DNA of 64,000 bases from Pseudalkalibacillus sp045920555 (GCF_045920555.1 NZ_CP174509.1:1798001-1862000); one strand, 5' to 3'. Shown: positions 36,951 to 45,438, counted from the stretch's first letter. Program-made: numbers and translations. The notes: generated from the letters alone by a model not told the origin.

Positions 36951-38759
36951 ATGTTATATAGCAAGGAAATAGATCAAGTCTTGAACGAAGGGGTATGGCT
37001 TGAGGCCAACCAAAATCTGCTTGCAAAAATGTTAGCGGAATATACGTATGAAGAGATGATTCACCCTAATGTCATAGGGGTTAGCGAGGATTCGAACGAT
37101 TACGAGCTGACCGTAACTGGCCAGAAAAAATACCGATTCACAGCGAACCCCCGCATGTTTGATAGCTTGGATATTGATTCTCAATCGATTGAAGTTTTAA
37201 TTGATGGGTCATGGGTAAAAGTGAAAAGTGCAATCGAATTTTTACTTGATATTCAACCGATGATCGGGATGTCCGCTGATACGGCAGGGCATCTGATCAA
37301 GGAACTGAACCATACGCTGCTTGCAGATGCGCACTTGCTCATGAAGGAGTCAAAAACATCCGATGAATTGGTCCATGAAGATTATAGCAAAATTGAAGGG
37401 GAGATGAGCGGCCATCCTTGGATTACATATAACAAAGGGCGGATCGGTTTCGGCTATGATGATTACCTTGCGTTTGCCCCTGAAAACCAGCAAGAGGTGA
37501 AACTATTATGGATTGCCGTCCATAAAGATCGTGCAAGCTTCCAATCTGTTGAAGGGCTTACCTTTGAAAAAGTGATAGAAGACGAATTGGACAAGGCAGA
37601 AGTGTCGCGGTTTGAAGCTGTTTTATCGGAAAAAGGATTGAAGAGTGCGGACTATTTCTTCATGCCGATCCATGAATGGCAATGGAAGAATGTCATCATC
37701 CAGATGTTTCCCGAGGACCTTGCAATGAACCGGATCGTCGCTCTTGGGGAAGGTGATGATCTTTATCTACCGCAGCAATCGATCCGCACCTTCGCCAATC
37801 AGACGGATAAGAAAAAGAATCATGTAAAAGTCCCGATGAGCATCCTGAACACGCTCGTCTATCGCGGACTTCCGTCTGAACGGACCTTGATTGCTCCTCG
37901 CATTACCGAGTTCATCAAGGGCATCTATGAAAAGGATCCATTTTTAAATGAGGAATGCAGGGTGATCTTACCTGGAGAGATAGCGAGCATCAACTACGGC
38001 CATCCTCAGTACGAGCAGTTGAAGCATGCGCCTTATCAATACCTGGAGATGCTCGGTGTCATATGGCGGGAAAGCATTTACACATATCTGGAAGACGGGG
38101 AACAGGCGATTACGTTGGCAGCACTCAACCATGTCGATAAAAACGGGAAACCATTTGTCCAAAGCTTGATCGTGCAATCTGGATTGACGGCAGAAGAGTG
38201 GATGCAGGATTTCTTTCAGACGGTCATGGACCCGCTTCTACATTACTTATACCAATATGGTACCGTCTTTTCACCGCACGGGCAAAATACGATCCTCGTG
38301 CTGAAAAATCATAAGCCTCACAGGCTGGCGGTCAAGGATTTCGTCGATGATGTCAATATCAGTGACCAGCCTTTTGAGGAGCTTTCTGAGCTGACGGACG
38401 ATTTGAAGGCTGTTTTACGCAGTGAGCCGCCAGAAGGTTTGACGCAGTTCATTTTTACAGGTCTATTCATCTGTCACTTACGCTATTTATCAAATGTGCT
38501 CGAACGTAATGATTTGATGTATGAACAGACATTCTGGGGGCTTTTAGTTCAATCGATCCTGGATTATCAAGCGAAATTCCCTGAGTTGGAGGAACGCTTC
38601 AAACTGTTCGACTTCTTCAAACCGCAATTGACGAAGTTATGCTTGAACCGGAACCGCATGGTCGATTATGGATATACAGAAGGCGATGACCGCCCGCACG
38701 CGTCTGAGTTCGGCAAAGTGAATAACGGACTTGCGCAGTTCCAGTTGATTGAAAGATAA
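36951..38759 (+). CDS. rhbF: IucA/IucC-family siderophore synthetase, second copy
   Basis: 602 residues with AAAGTAGGGATAAC before the ATG. This second NIS synthetase resembles IucC/RhbF. Visible motifs are HPWITYNKGRIGFGYDDY near residue 154, MPIHEWQWKNV near 238, RTFANQT near 280, and FSPHGQNTILVLKNHKP near 440. It is the last gene of the operon and is followed by a strong terminator. Together with the first copy it would couple two acetyl-hydroxyl-diaminopropane arms to citrate, giving a product of the schizokinen type. Confidence 0.92.
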   Translation: MLYSKEIDQVLNEGVWLEANQNLLAKMLAEYTYEEMIHPNVIGVSEDSNDYELTVTGQKKYRFTANPRMFDSLDIDSQSIEVLIDGSWVKVKSAIEFLLDIQPMIGMSADTAGHLIKELNHTLLADAHLLMKESKTSDELVHEDYSKIEGEMSGHPWITYNKGRIGFGYDDYLAFAPENQQEVKLLWIAVHKDRASFQSVEGLTFEKVIEDELDKAEVSRFEAVLSEKGLKSADYFFMPIHEWQWKNVIIQMFPEDLAMNRIVALGEGDDLYLPQQSIRTFANQTDKKKNHVKVPMSILNTLVYRGLPSERTLIAPRITEFIKGIYEKDPFLNEECRVILPGEIASINYGHPQYEQLKHAPYQYLEMLGVIWRESIYTYLEDGEQAITLAALNHVDKNGKPFVQSLIVQSGLTAEEWMQDFFQTVMDPLLHYLYQYGTVFSPHGQNTILVLKNHKPHRLAVKDFVDDVNISDQPFEELSELTDDLKAVLRSEPPEGLTQFIFTGLFICHLRYLSNVLERNDLMYEQTFWGLLVQSILDYQAKFPELEERFKLFDFFKPQLTKLCLNRNRMVDYGYTEGDDRPHASEFGKVNNGLAQFQLIER

Positions 38760-38762
38760 GCG

Positions 38763-38798
38763 AAAACCACCTTCCTTATGAGCGGAAGGTGGTTTTTG
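38763..38798 (+). terminator. Terminator of the siderophore operon
   Basis: Stem AAAACCACCTTCC/GGAAGGTGGTTTT with an eight-base loop and five T. Confidence 0.93.
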
Positions 38799-38814
38799 AA
38801 CATCTGACAGTCAA

Positions 38815-38866
38815 AAAGTTAGGAATAGGAGTCCCAAAGTCAGGAATAGGAGGAGCAAAGTTAGGA
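38815..38866. repeat. 21-base tandem repeat
   Basis: Two and a half units of AAAGT(T/C)AGGAATAGGAG plus four variable bases, between the operon terminator and the convergent methyltransferase gene. Confidence 0.8.
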
Positions 38867-38897
38867 AAGAATTACTCCAGAATTAGAAGATGAACGA

Positions 38898-39521
38898 TTA
38901 CTCGTGATTCTTCTTCAACACGATTTTCCGGTACATCCCGTTCATCATGACCGGTGAGTCTTCCATTTTGGACAACAGTCGGTTGTTTTTGCGGTACAAC
39001 TCTCCAAAATCGATTCCGATATCCGTTCCTAGCACTGAAATAAGAGGGCGGATCAGTTTTTTACCTAACGTTAACTTTCCTTCACCAGGTGCGAACTTAT
39101 CAAATATGATCAACTGGCCATCTTTTTTTAGCACACGTTCCATTTCTTTAAAACATACATCTGGGTTCGGTACGACAGATAAGATCAAACTTGCAACAAT
39201 AAAATCAAAGGACTCATCTTCAAAAGATAGATTTTGTACATCCATTTTTAAAAATTGAATCGAAGAATCTCTGAATTTCACCTTAGCTTTTTCCAACATT
39301 TCTAGCGAATTATCGACCGCCGTGATTCCAAGGTTATCGCGGTGGATATACTCCAAATCAGCCCCTGTCCCTACCCCTGTATAAAGAACAGTTTTCCCTT
39401 TTGAAAAAGGAGCATCCTGGAATACCTTAAGCCGTGCCTTTCGAAACCTCCCTGTATTAAAGATATTGTCATAAAGAGGGGACCATACTTTGTATACGAT
39501 CTTGTTCCACGAATTGTTCAT
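38898..39521 (-). CDS. Class I SAM-dependent methyltransferase
   Basis: 207 residues. The SAM-binding motif I reads VLYTGVGTGADLEYI near residue 40, then GITAVDNSLEMLEKA and the motif II FIVASLILSVV near 108. It resembles UbiE-like or phosphatidylethanolamine-type methyltransferases, but the acceptor is unknown. The N-terminal WNKIVYKVWSPLYDNIFN is common in the family. The gene is monocistronic and convergent with the siderophore operon, and nothing links it to siderophore synthesis. Confidence 0.8.
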   Translation of the reverse strand: MNNSWNKIVYKVWSPLYDNIFNTGRFRKARLKVFQDAPFSKGKTVLYTGVGTGADLEYIHRDNLGITAVDNSLEMLEKAKVKFRDSSIQFLKMDVQNLSFEDESFDFIVASLILSVVPNPDVCFKEMERVLKKDGQLIIFDKFAPGEGKLTLGKKLIRPLISVLGTDIGIDFGELYRKNNRLLSKMEDSPVMMNGMYRKIVLKKNHE

Positions 39522-39618
39522 CGTTATTCTCCTAATCTTAGTCTATATACTAATATACAATATATGTAAGTGACTAGTAAGATAATAGTAGAGGGTTTTC
39601 TAAAGGGAGGCGGAAAAA

Positions 39619-40095
39619 GTGGATAAGCGTGAACAATGGCTTTTAACTTTTGGAGAGATGTGTGAATGGGTCAGTACTCTACGAACAATTCAACGTGAAT
39701 TATGGCTCCAACCAATTGCTGAAGGGAAATGGTCGATCGGTGAAATCATAAGTCACTTCTATTTTTGGGACCGTTTTATTTATAATGATAGACTTTTAAA
39801 ATTAGAAAGTAGCGACTTTAATCAAGCTAACGTCGAGGTTATGAATAAAAATGCTTCTGATTATGCCAGGTCTGGTATAAGCAGGGAGGAGCTTATTTCG
39901 ATGTTCATCCAATCCCGGAAAGAGATTTGTCATTTCATTCAAAGTCTTCCTGGCCAACGGTATGAGGAACCATTGAAAATCGGAGATAACACGATCACGA
40001 TTGAAAAATACATCGTAGGAATGAATGAACACGACCACCATCATAAAAAGCAAGTCAAATCCTTTTTGAAAAATAAGGCTCTTGTCCAGGAATAA
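39619..40095 (+). CDS. DinB-family protein
   Basis: 158 residues, GTG start preceded by AAGGGAGGCGG. The DinB/YfiT four-helix family binds a metal through three His residues. Here WSIGEIISHFYFWDRF near residue 38 carries the first His and EHDHHHKKQ near 138 the last ones. Such proteins in Bacillus often serve as thiol (bacillithiol) transferases or have unknown roles. The gene is monocistronic, with a convergent terminator shared with the flavodoxin gene. Confidence 0.8.
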   Translation: MDKREQWLLTFGEMCEWVSTLRTIQRELWLQPIAEGKWSIGEIISHFYFWDRFIYNDRLLKLESSDFNQANVEVMNKNASDYARSGISREELISMFIQSRKEICHFIQSLPGQRYEEPLKIGDNTITIEKYIVGMNEHDHHHKKQVKSFLKNKALVQE

Positions 40096-40130
40096 AATAT
40101 TGCATTCCGTTGAATTTCGTCAAGATAATC

Positions 40131-40166
40131 CAGACTGATCCACCCCGTTATAGGATCAGTCTTTTC
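40131..40166. terminator. Bidirectional terminator, dinB-like / flavodoxin
   Basis: Stem AGACTGATCC/GGATCAGTCT with T run on the plus strand, between convergent genes. Confidence 0.88.
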
Positions 40167-40172
40167 ATTATA

Positions 40173-40625
40173 TCATTTATGTAACAGTTGACCGAAGGCT
40201 TTACCATATTCAAGGCATTCTTGTTCATCGTCTTCGTCTGGTGTCAGTTCGACTTTCAACCCATCAAGAACAATATCAGCGCCTCGTTCAGACAGCTTGT
40301 CCCTTAAGATGTCTACAGCTGCACCGTAGTGAGGGTACATAGAGTCGCAGGAACCGAATGTTGCTGCACGAATACCTGTCAGCTTAACATCTCCGAGATC
40401 ATCATAAAACTCTTCTAATTCATCAGGAAGATCACCATCTCCCCACGTATACGAGCCGAAAAGAATCCCATCCAATTCCTTCAATTCATCCACGGAAACG
40501 TTATCAATATCAATCTGTTTCTTCACAATATCAATGTTTTGGCCATCCATTCCACGTTCAATGAGATCGGCCATTTCTTCAGTATTCCCAGACATACTCG
40601 TAAACAAGACCAATACACGTTTCAT
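40173..40625 (-). CDS. Flavodoxin, Fur-regulated
   Basis: 150 residues. A short-chain FMN electron carrier that replaces ferredoxin when iron is short. The phosphate-binding loop TSMSGNTEEMAD is at residues 8-19, and the FMN-contact loops GSYTWGDGDLPDE near 58 and GSCDSMYPHYG near 90 are present. The promoter carries two Fur-like palindromes, so expression should rise under iron limitation, in step with the siderophore operon 2 kb away. B. subtilis YkuN/YkuP are comparable. Confidence 0.92.
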   Translation of the reverse strand: MKRVLVLFTSMSGNTEEMADLIERGMDGQNIDIVKKQIDIDNVSVDELKELDGILFGSYTWGDGDLPDELEEFYDDLGDVKLTGIRAATFGSCDSMYPHYGAAVDILRDKLSERGADIVLDGLKVELTPDEDDEQECLEYGKAFGQLLHK

Positions 40626-40655
40626 CTATACCACTCCTTATGATCAACCTCAAAT

Positions 40656-40708
40656 GAGAATGATTATCAATATCTATACTATAATTGAGAAACATTCTCA
40701 CTGTCAAC
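40656..40708 (-). promoter_or_regulatory. Flavodoxin promoter with two Fur-like boxes
   Basis: On the minus strand a perfect -35 TTGACA (40703-40708) and -10 TATAGT (40679-40684) are 18 bases apart. One palindrome, TGAGAATGTTTCTCA, fills the spacer (40687-40701); the second, TGATAATCATTCTCA, covers the start region (40656-40670) and matches the Fur 7-1-7 consensus at 14 of 15 positions. Confidence 0.8.
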
Positions 40709-40760
40709 AATATTAAAAGAAAAAATAAAAAGCCCCCTAACGAGGTGTAAAGAAAGACTT

Positions 40761-42260
40761 TCATTCTGTAAGGGTCAAATTGTTTACTTCAGCTGCAGCA
40801 CGTATGCCAGATTCGATCGCCCCCTCGATCCACCCATGAAAGGAAGAGGTGTGTTCACCAGCGAAATGGATCCGCCCATCTGGTTGTTTGATCACTTCAT
40901 TGAACCGTGTAAATTGATAAGGTTTGAACAAGGTGAAACATCCACCGGAAAATTGATTTTGTCCCCAGCTGAAGGAGGTGCCATTGAGGAATTGTTCGAA
41001 TACGACAGGTCCGTGTACATAGGAAAGGATTTTCAGTGCTTCATAAATCCGTCTGCCTTCAGGTAACGCATCCCACAATGCCGTATTATCACCCCATGAA
41101 TAGCTGCCGAGCATGACACCTGGTCCTGGAACGCCGATATCATGGCTTGGATAATAGGCGAATTGCGTCGGGAGATCTGTGGTCAGGCTTCCGCCGAAAA
41201 GCTTTTCTTTTTCCCAGAATTTTGTTTTGAATTCAAGGCCGATTTTGGTCGAAGCGACATAATTCAGTTCGGCAATCGCCTGTCTTTTATAAAAAGACAT
41301 GGATTCAAACGGTTCGACCCTGACGAATTGGAAGATGGAGAAAGGAATGGTCGTGATGACATAATCGCCTTTTACCTCTTGTCTTTGACCCGATAATGGA
41401 TTTCGCCCAGAAACGATGACCCCATCCGGGTATTGTTTGATTTTTTCAATTAGGTGATGAAAGAAGACATTTCGTTTCAGCTCGGACATGAACGACCATG
41501 GCAGCCGATCGTTTCCACCCTTGATCTCAAAATATTTCAGATCGGCACTATACAGATTCGTGACGATGTCTGTGACGATATCGCTGAAAGATAGTTCAGG
41601 GAATCCTTCAATGCCTAAAAGAACCTGGATGAAACGGATTTCTTCTGCGTTCAAGGACCTCCCGAAAGGATTATTCATCAAAAATGTTTCAAACGAGTAT
41701 TGATCGTATTCTTCTCTAAGTTTCTTCCGTTCGGCAGGGGTAGCTTTTTGATATAACTCGAAAAACGGTTCGACCGCTTCGGTAAAAATGGCAAATGCGG
41801 TTTGCTTTTTATAGGCCTCCTGCACCGGAAACTGGAGTATTCCAGGGTCTTCTTCATACAATTTTTTTCGTGTCAATATGTTGTTGACATAAATAAGATC
41901 GTACGGCGTGGTGTTGATGAACTCGTTGACCGGAAGCTTGAACTTCTCGATGTATTCAAGTACCAATGGTTGTGTATTCGGGATCCTCATCGCCCCTGCA
42001 TCAAGGTAATTCCCTCTTGTGAAAGGTTCGCGTAGTGTATAGACCCTGCCGCCGACCCGGTCATTCCCTTCAAGGATGACGATCTGATGACCAGCTGTTT
42101 TCAAAAGCGAGCCAGCAACGAGTCCAGACATTCCAGCTCCAAGGATGATTATCCTTTTAGGGTTTGCTGTAGATGGCAGCCCTTCCCGGATGATGGATAA
42201 CATTTCATCAGGGTAAGAGGGTTCTTCTCTTGTGACAGAGGATACATACCGTTTGGCCAT
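40761..42260 (-). CDS. Flavin monoamine oxidase / L-amino acid oxidase
   Basis: 499 residues. An FAD-dependent amine oxidase that would turn an amine or L-amino acid into an imine with release of peroxide. The dinucleotide motif IILGAGMSGLVAGSLLKTAGH is near residue 39 (continuing EGNDRVGGRVYTL), and the C-terminal FAD motif RIHFAGEHTSSFHGWIEGAIESG near 462. There is no signal peptide. The gene is monocistronic with its own ribosome site. Whether it prefers amino acids or polyamines cannot be read from the sequence. Confidence 0.85.
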   Translation of the reverse strand: MAKRYVSSVTREEPSYPDEMLSIIREGLPSTANPKRIIILGAGMSGLVAGSLLKTAGHQIVILEGNDRVGGRVYTLREPFTRGNYLDAGAMRIPNTQPLVLEYIEKFKLPVNEFINTTPYDLIYVNNILTRKKLYEEDPGILQFPVQEAYKKQTAFAIFTEAVEPFFELYQKATPAERKKLREEYDQYSFETFLMNNPFGRSLNAEEIRFIQVLLGIEGFPELSFSDIVTDIVTNLYSADLKYFEIKGGNDRLPWSFMSELKRNVFFHHLIEKIKQYPDGVIVSGRNPLSGQRQEVKGDYVITTIPFSIFQFVRVEPFESMSFYKRQAIAELNYVASTKIGLEFKTKFWEKEKLFGGSLTTDLPTQFAYYPSHDIGVPGPGVMLGSYSWGDNTALWDALPEGRRIYEALKILSYVHGPVVFEQFLNGTSFSWGQNQFSGGCFTLFKPYQFTRFNEVIKQPDGRIHFAGEHTSSFHGWIEGAIESGIRAAAEVNNLTLTE

Positions 42261-42451
42261 TTGGACCCCCTCCTTATCTTTATCAGTTTATTTTCCATAA
42301 AATAGGAATATTACAATAGGACGTTATTCCAGGAGAATTTTGAAAAATATGTTTGAGACAAGCTCATTTCTGACATCCTAATTCATAAAGAGACAAAGTT
42401 GTGACTTGTTGACATGGTGATGAAGGTCAAAAATCGAAAGGGGATAGGTGT

Positions 42452-42550
42452 ATGGAACCTGCGAAAGCGATCGGATTAATGCTTCAGTTCGGGATGTACA
42501 CGATCGGGGTAATAACTGTCACAATTTTGATTTTGAACGCGATAACATGA
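42452..42550 (+). CDS. Holin-like toxin candidate, 32 residues
   Basis: Short ORF with GAAAGGGGATAGGTG upstream of the ATG. The peptide is a single hydrophobic helix, MEPAKAIGLMLQFG then YTIGVITVTILILNAIT. The LMLQFG core followed by a hydrophobic T-rich helix is the pattern of small holin-like toxins (PF16935), which are usually type I toxins silenced by an antisense RNA. A T-tailed hairpin follows at once. I did not find a convincing antisense promoter. It could also be an ordinary small membrane peptide. Confidence 0.6.
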   Translation: MEPAKAIGLMLQFGMYTIGVITVTILILNAIT

Positions 42551-42565
42551 GAATGCTAAACCTTT

Positions 42566-42600
42566 ATGAGACCTGCTGCTGAGGTCTTTCTTTTTTTGTC
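42566..42600 (+). terminator. Terminator of the holin-like gene
   Basis: Stem AGACCT/AGGTCT with seven-base loop and a long T-rich tail. Confidence 0.8.
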
Positions 42601-42702
42601 TTTTTCGCATAGTGTCTTGTCGCAATTTTACTATCGATTATTAAAGGAACCGTAGGACCAGCAGAGAAATCGTAAGTAAACCAATATGAAAAGGGGATAG
42701 CT

Positions 42703-42978
42703 ATGAGTAGAACACTGAACGTCTGGTCCTTTCTGATTATGTTTATCTCTGTCGGTCTGTTTTTGGCTCAATCGTTTGTCGTTCAAATAATGCAACCTTC
42801 AATCGGTTATCAGCTTATGCTTGCTTTGGCCATGCTGGCGTTCTTTTTAGGTGTGATCGGGATGTTTTCAATCGATAATTGGAAGGCAGCATTCCGGAGT
42901 ATCCTCACGGTTTTCTTCAGTGCTTCATTGTCTGTCGTGTTGACCTTCATCGTATTTATCGGATTACTTTTTGATTGA
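42703..42978 (+). CDS. Small membrane protein with three helices
   Basis: 91 residues with AAAAGGGGATAGCT before the ATG. Three hydrophobic segments are visible at about residues 5-27, 36-53 and 64-88, with almost no loops except the charged SIDNWKAAFRS link. I recognise no family. Neighbours are the holin-like ORF and a Lys-rich small protein, with no shared operon obvious. No signal or metal-binding residues are seen. Confidence 0.65.
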   Translation: MSRTLNVWSFLIMFISVGLFLAQSFVVQIMQPSIGYQLMLALAMLAFFLGVIGMFSIDNWKAAFRSILTVFFSASLSVVLTFIVFIGLLFD

Positions 42979-43043
42979 TGCTGGTGACACGTCTCAGTTC
43001 TCTTTCATAATATGTAAGAACGTTTTATGAGGAGGGCTCAGGC

Positions 43044-43265
43044 ATGGCCAAGAAACCAGCAAAGAAAACGAACAAAAAAGCCTCAAGATACGAATCGAGT
43101 ATAAATAAATATGAGCACACGATGAAAATGGTGACAAGTGAAACGTGCATAGCCTGCAAAACACAATGCGCAAGAGGGATCGATTACATGGAAAGGATGT
43201 CAAAGCCCGGAGCGGTCGGTAAAGGTGTTCCATGCCATCTCACCAAAGGAAAGGGCATGAAATAG
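43044..43265 (+). CDS. Small Lys-rich protein with a Cys motif
   Basis: 73 residues with GAGGAGGG seven or so bases before the ATG. The first 20 residues are basic (MAKKPAKKTNKKASRYES), then a helix-like segment, then TCIACKTQCARGIDYMERM and a later GVPCHLTKGKG. The Cys-x2-Cys-x3-Cys plus a distant Cys could bind zinc or a cluster. The basic N-terminus suggests nucleic-acid binding. I cannot name a family; the good ribosome site and Cys spacing make a real gene likely. Confidence 0.65.
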   Translation: MAKKPAKKTNKKASRYESSINKYEHTMKMVTSETCIACKTQCARGIDYMERMSKPGAVGKGVPCHLTKGKGMK

Positions 43266-43439
43266 AGGAATTTTCAAGGGGCTGGAAAACAGCTCCTTTT
43301 CTTATGAATGGGTTTGAAAAAGTGAAAAGGCCAGTCTAGAAAGTAAAGAAGTTTATAGGTAGAGATACATACGAGTAAATCAATGAAACCTTCGCCGAAT
43401 ATTAAACGTATAACATAATAAAATTCAGGAGTTGTGGTT

Positions 43440-43635
43440 ATGAGAAGTTTTTTTACACTATTTGGTGTGGTTATTGATCGTGGTAATGGTATTCAGTGAG
43501 ATATTCGCCTTCATCTATTTATATCCATTTTCAGGAGCGGATTATGTTTCTTTCATATTCGGTTTCCTTGGAATCATATCTTTAATTTATCTCACTATCT
43601 CTACTAAAAGTAGAGGGGAAGAATCCAGTAGTTGA
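43440..43635 (+). pseudogene. Small membrane protein gene with a frameshift
   Basis: The ATG at 43440 (CAGGAGTTG upstream) starts MRSFFTLFG and stops soon after. From about 43465 another frame reads VWLLIVVMVFSEIFAFIYL and on through a second hydrophobic segment to SRGEESSS and a stop at 43633. Joining the two by one base gives a 64-residue protein with two membrane helices. The family is unknown. Confidence 0.5.
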
Positions 43636-43672
43636 TGGAGATCACAATGCAACGGAAATGGAGTTTTCTTCT

Positions 43673-44545
43673 ATGGACAACAGGTATATCAATATTAAAT
43701 TCCGCTACCTGATATTATGGTATGCCTTGGCTTTAGGCATTTTGGCTTTTAGTGGAATCAGTTTATCGATCATGAACGGGGGAGGTTCCTTGACCTCTTT
43801 CATCACATTTTCTCAATTCACACTTTATGCAGTGGCGATCTTTTGGTTGAGAAGGGCATTCAATAAGAATGATATGAGTGTAGGAGGATTGTTTAAACCG
43901 ATACGTAAATCAAATGGGCTGGGTAAAAAAACCCTGTTCACGATTTTCCACATCACCTTTTCGTTATCCGCTGTAACTTTTATTTTTTATTTGTTTTCAT
44001 TTTTAGTGCCAGACTTTCTAATTGAAATGCTGGAGGATGGAGACTCTACTCAATCGTTCATATCTGAAACCTCTATACCTTCTTTTTTCTTGATTGTATT
44101 TATCGCTCCGATTGTTGAAGAATTGGTGTTCAGGGGGACACTCCTCCAAAAGCTTCGTTTCAAATATGGAAATACAGCAGGTATCCTTGTTTCTTCGGCA
44201 ATTTTCAGTTTGATCCATATGAACAGCGGCATGATCGGGCATTTTACACTTGGTGTATTCTTAAGCATCTTTTACTTGCAGACGAAGAATATTTGGGTAC
44301 CGATCATCTGTCATGCACTGAACAATTTCCTGGCGTTTTTCGGTTTTATGGTTGATGGAAGTTCTTCTGAAGCAAGTATAGGAGAGGCCATTACTGAAAT
44401 TCAGCAAGTGGGTCATTACTTTGGGATATATGCTTTTTTCTGTTTGATCTTCTTAATATGGCTTGCAGTTTCGCAGATCAAAAAGCTTAATAAGCGTGAA
44501 AAGAGTGAAGTTGAAACTCCTGAAGGCATCAACTATTCAAGTTGA
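43673..44545 (+). CDS. CPBP-family intramembrane protease
   Basis: 290 residues from the ATG at 43673 (TGGAG nine bases before); an ATG at 43658 lacks a site. The CPBP (Abi/CAAX-processing) family are multi-helix glutamic proteases. All three motifs are present: EELVFRG near residue 160, FSLIHMNSG near 187, and CHALNNFLAF near 220. Eight or so hydrophobic segments are seen. In Bacillales and lactobacilli such proteins often handle peptides or bacteriocin self-immunity, but no bacteriocin gene is obvious here. A small membrane protein gene follows after 16 bases. Confidence 0.85.
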   Translation: MDNRYINIKFRYLILWYALALGILAFSGISLSIMNGGGSLTSFITFSQFTLYAVAIFWLRRAFNKNDMSVGGLFKPIRKSNGLGKKTLFTIFHITFSLSAVTFIFYLFSFLVPDFLIEMLEDGDSTQSFISETSIPSFFLIVFIAPIVEELVFRGTLLQKLRFKYGNTAGILVSSAIFSLIHMNSGMIGHFTLGVFLSIFYLQTKNIWVPIICHALNNFLAFFGFMVDGSSSEASIGEAITEIQQVGHYFGIYAFFCLIFLIWLAVSQIKKLNKREKSEVETPEGINYSS

Positions 44546-44561
44546 GTTAGGAGGCGGAAAT

Positions 44562-44795
44562 ATGAAAAAAGGCTTGATTTCTGTTTTGAGCGGTCTAATT
44601 ATTGGAGGTATGTTGTCGTATTTGTTCCTTGAATATAACGGATGGACATACCATGAAGTAACTGCAGAGGGAACCACATTCAATACCCTGCATGAATTGG
44701 ATTACAACCTTTTATTAAACACAGGGCTGGTCATTCTTTGTGTTGGAGTAGGGATTTACAGATTTTCCGAACGGGAAAGCCCATGCAGGGCATAG
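44562..44795 (+). CDS. Small membrane protein, C-terminus altered by IS
   Basis: 77 residues with a strong AGGAGGCGG site. It has a helix at residues 4-26, a soluble link (YHEVTAEGTTFNTLHELDYN), and a second helix at about 50-68. The last residues ESPCRA are coded by the left end of the IS200/IS605 element, so the natural C-terminus has been lost or changed. It probably forms an operon with the CPBP protease upstream. Family not recognised. Confidence 0.6.
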   Translation: MKKGLISVLSGLIIGGMLSYLFLEYNGWTYHEVTAEGTTFNTLHELDYNLLLNTGLVILCVGVGIYRFSERESPCRA

Positions 44796-44819
44796 CCCGC
44801 CTTTAGGCATGGGATGAGA

Positions 44820-45219
44820 GTGAGAACGGATACGGAGCACCGCTAAAACCGTATCATTAATCAACTATCATTTCGTTTTTTGTCCTCGATACAGAAGGAA
44901 AATATTTCTCCGTACTGATGTAGAGGAACGATTTAAACAGTTAGTACAGGAAATATGTGAAGAATTAGAAATTGTCATTGTTGCTTTAGAGTGCGACAAA
45001 GACCATACCCACATGTTCCTAAACACACTACCAACACTTAGTCCTGCTGATATTATGGCAAAAATCAAAGGAGTGACTTCTAGAAAGTTAAGAGAGGAAT
45101 TTCCTCATCTTCAACATCTGCCGAGTCTTTGGACACGTTCCTATTTTGTATCGACCGCAGGAAATGTATCGAGTGCAACCATTAAGCGTTATGTTGAACA
45201 ACAAAAAACAAGGGGGTGA
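44820..45219 (+). pseudogene. tnpA: IS200-type Y1 transposase TnpA, frameshifted
   Basis: The GTG at 44820 starts MRTDTEHR and then meets TAA. Two bases lost near 44844 would restore the family sequence KTVSLINYHFVFCPRYRRK, which continues intact to QQKTRG at 45219. The HUH motif is HTHMF (LECDKDHTHMFL) and the catalytic Tyr lies in SYFVSTAGNVSS or RYVEQQ. Without repair the protein lacks its start, so the element is probably no longer self-mobile. Confidence 0.8.
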
Positions 45220-45249
45220 GCGTTTTGGATAAACAGGAAATCACACTTA

Positions 45250-45438
45250 ATGGACTTGTTGCAAGACAAGTTTCATGAATGGAAACACGAACACTTCCAG
45301 CTATATGATGAAGATGGAAACGAATTAAACGAAGTTTTGGAAATCGAAATCGACCAAACTCTACATGACTTTATAGAAAATACATCTCATGAGATCTATT
45401 CCAACAAAATTTTAAATAGAGACTCGGAAATTAAATAA
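45250..45438 (+). CDS. Acidic small ORF inside the IS
   Basis: 62 residues, ATG with no good ribosome site. A TTG at 45225, well placed after GGGGGTGAGCG, reads DKQEITLNGL in another frame, so a one-base change would give a 70-residue protein starting MDKQEITL and continuing LLQDKFHEWKHEHF. The protein is acidic and helical, with EDGNELNEVLEIEIDQ. No family recognised. It may belong to the inner element or to host DNA carried in. Confidence 0.4.
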   Translation: MDLLQDKFHEWKHEHFQLYDEDGNELNEVLEIEIDQTLHDFIENTSHEIYSNKILNRDSEIK

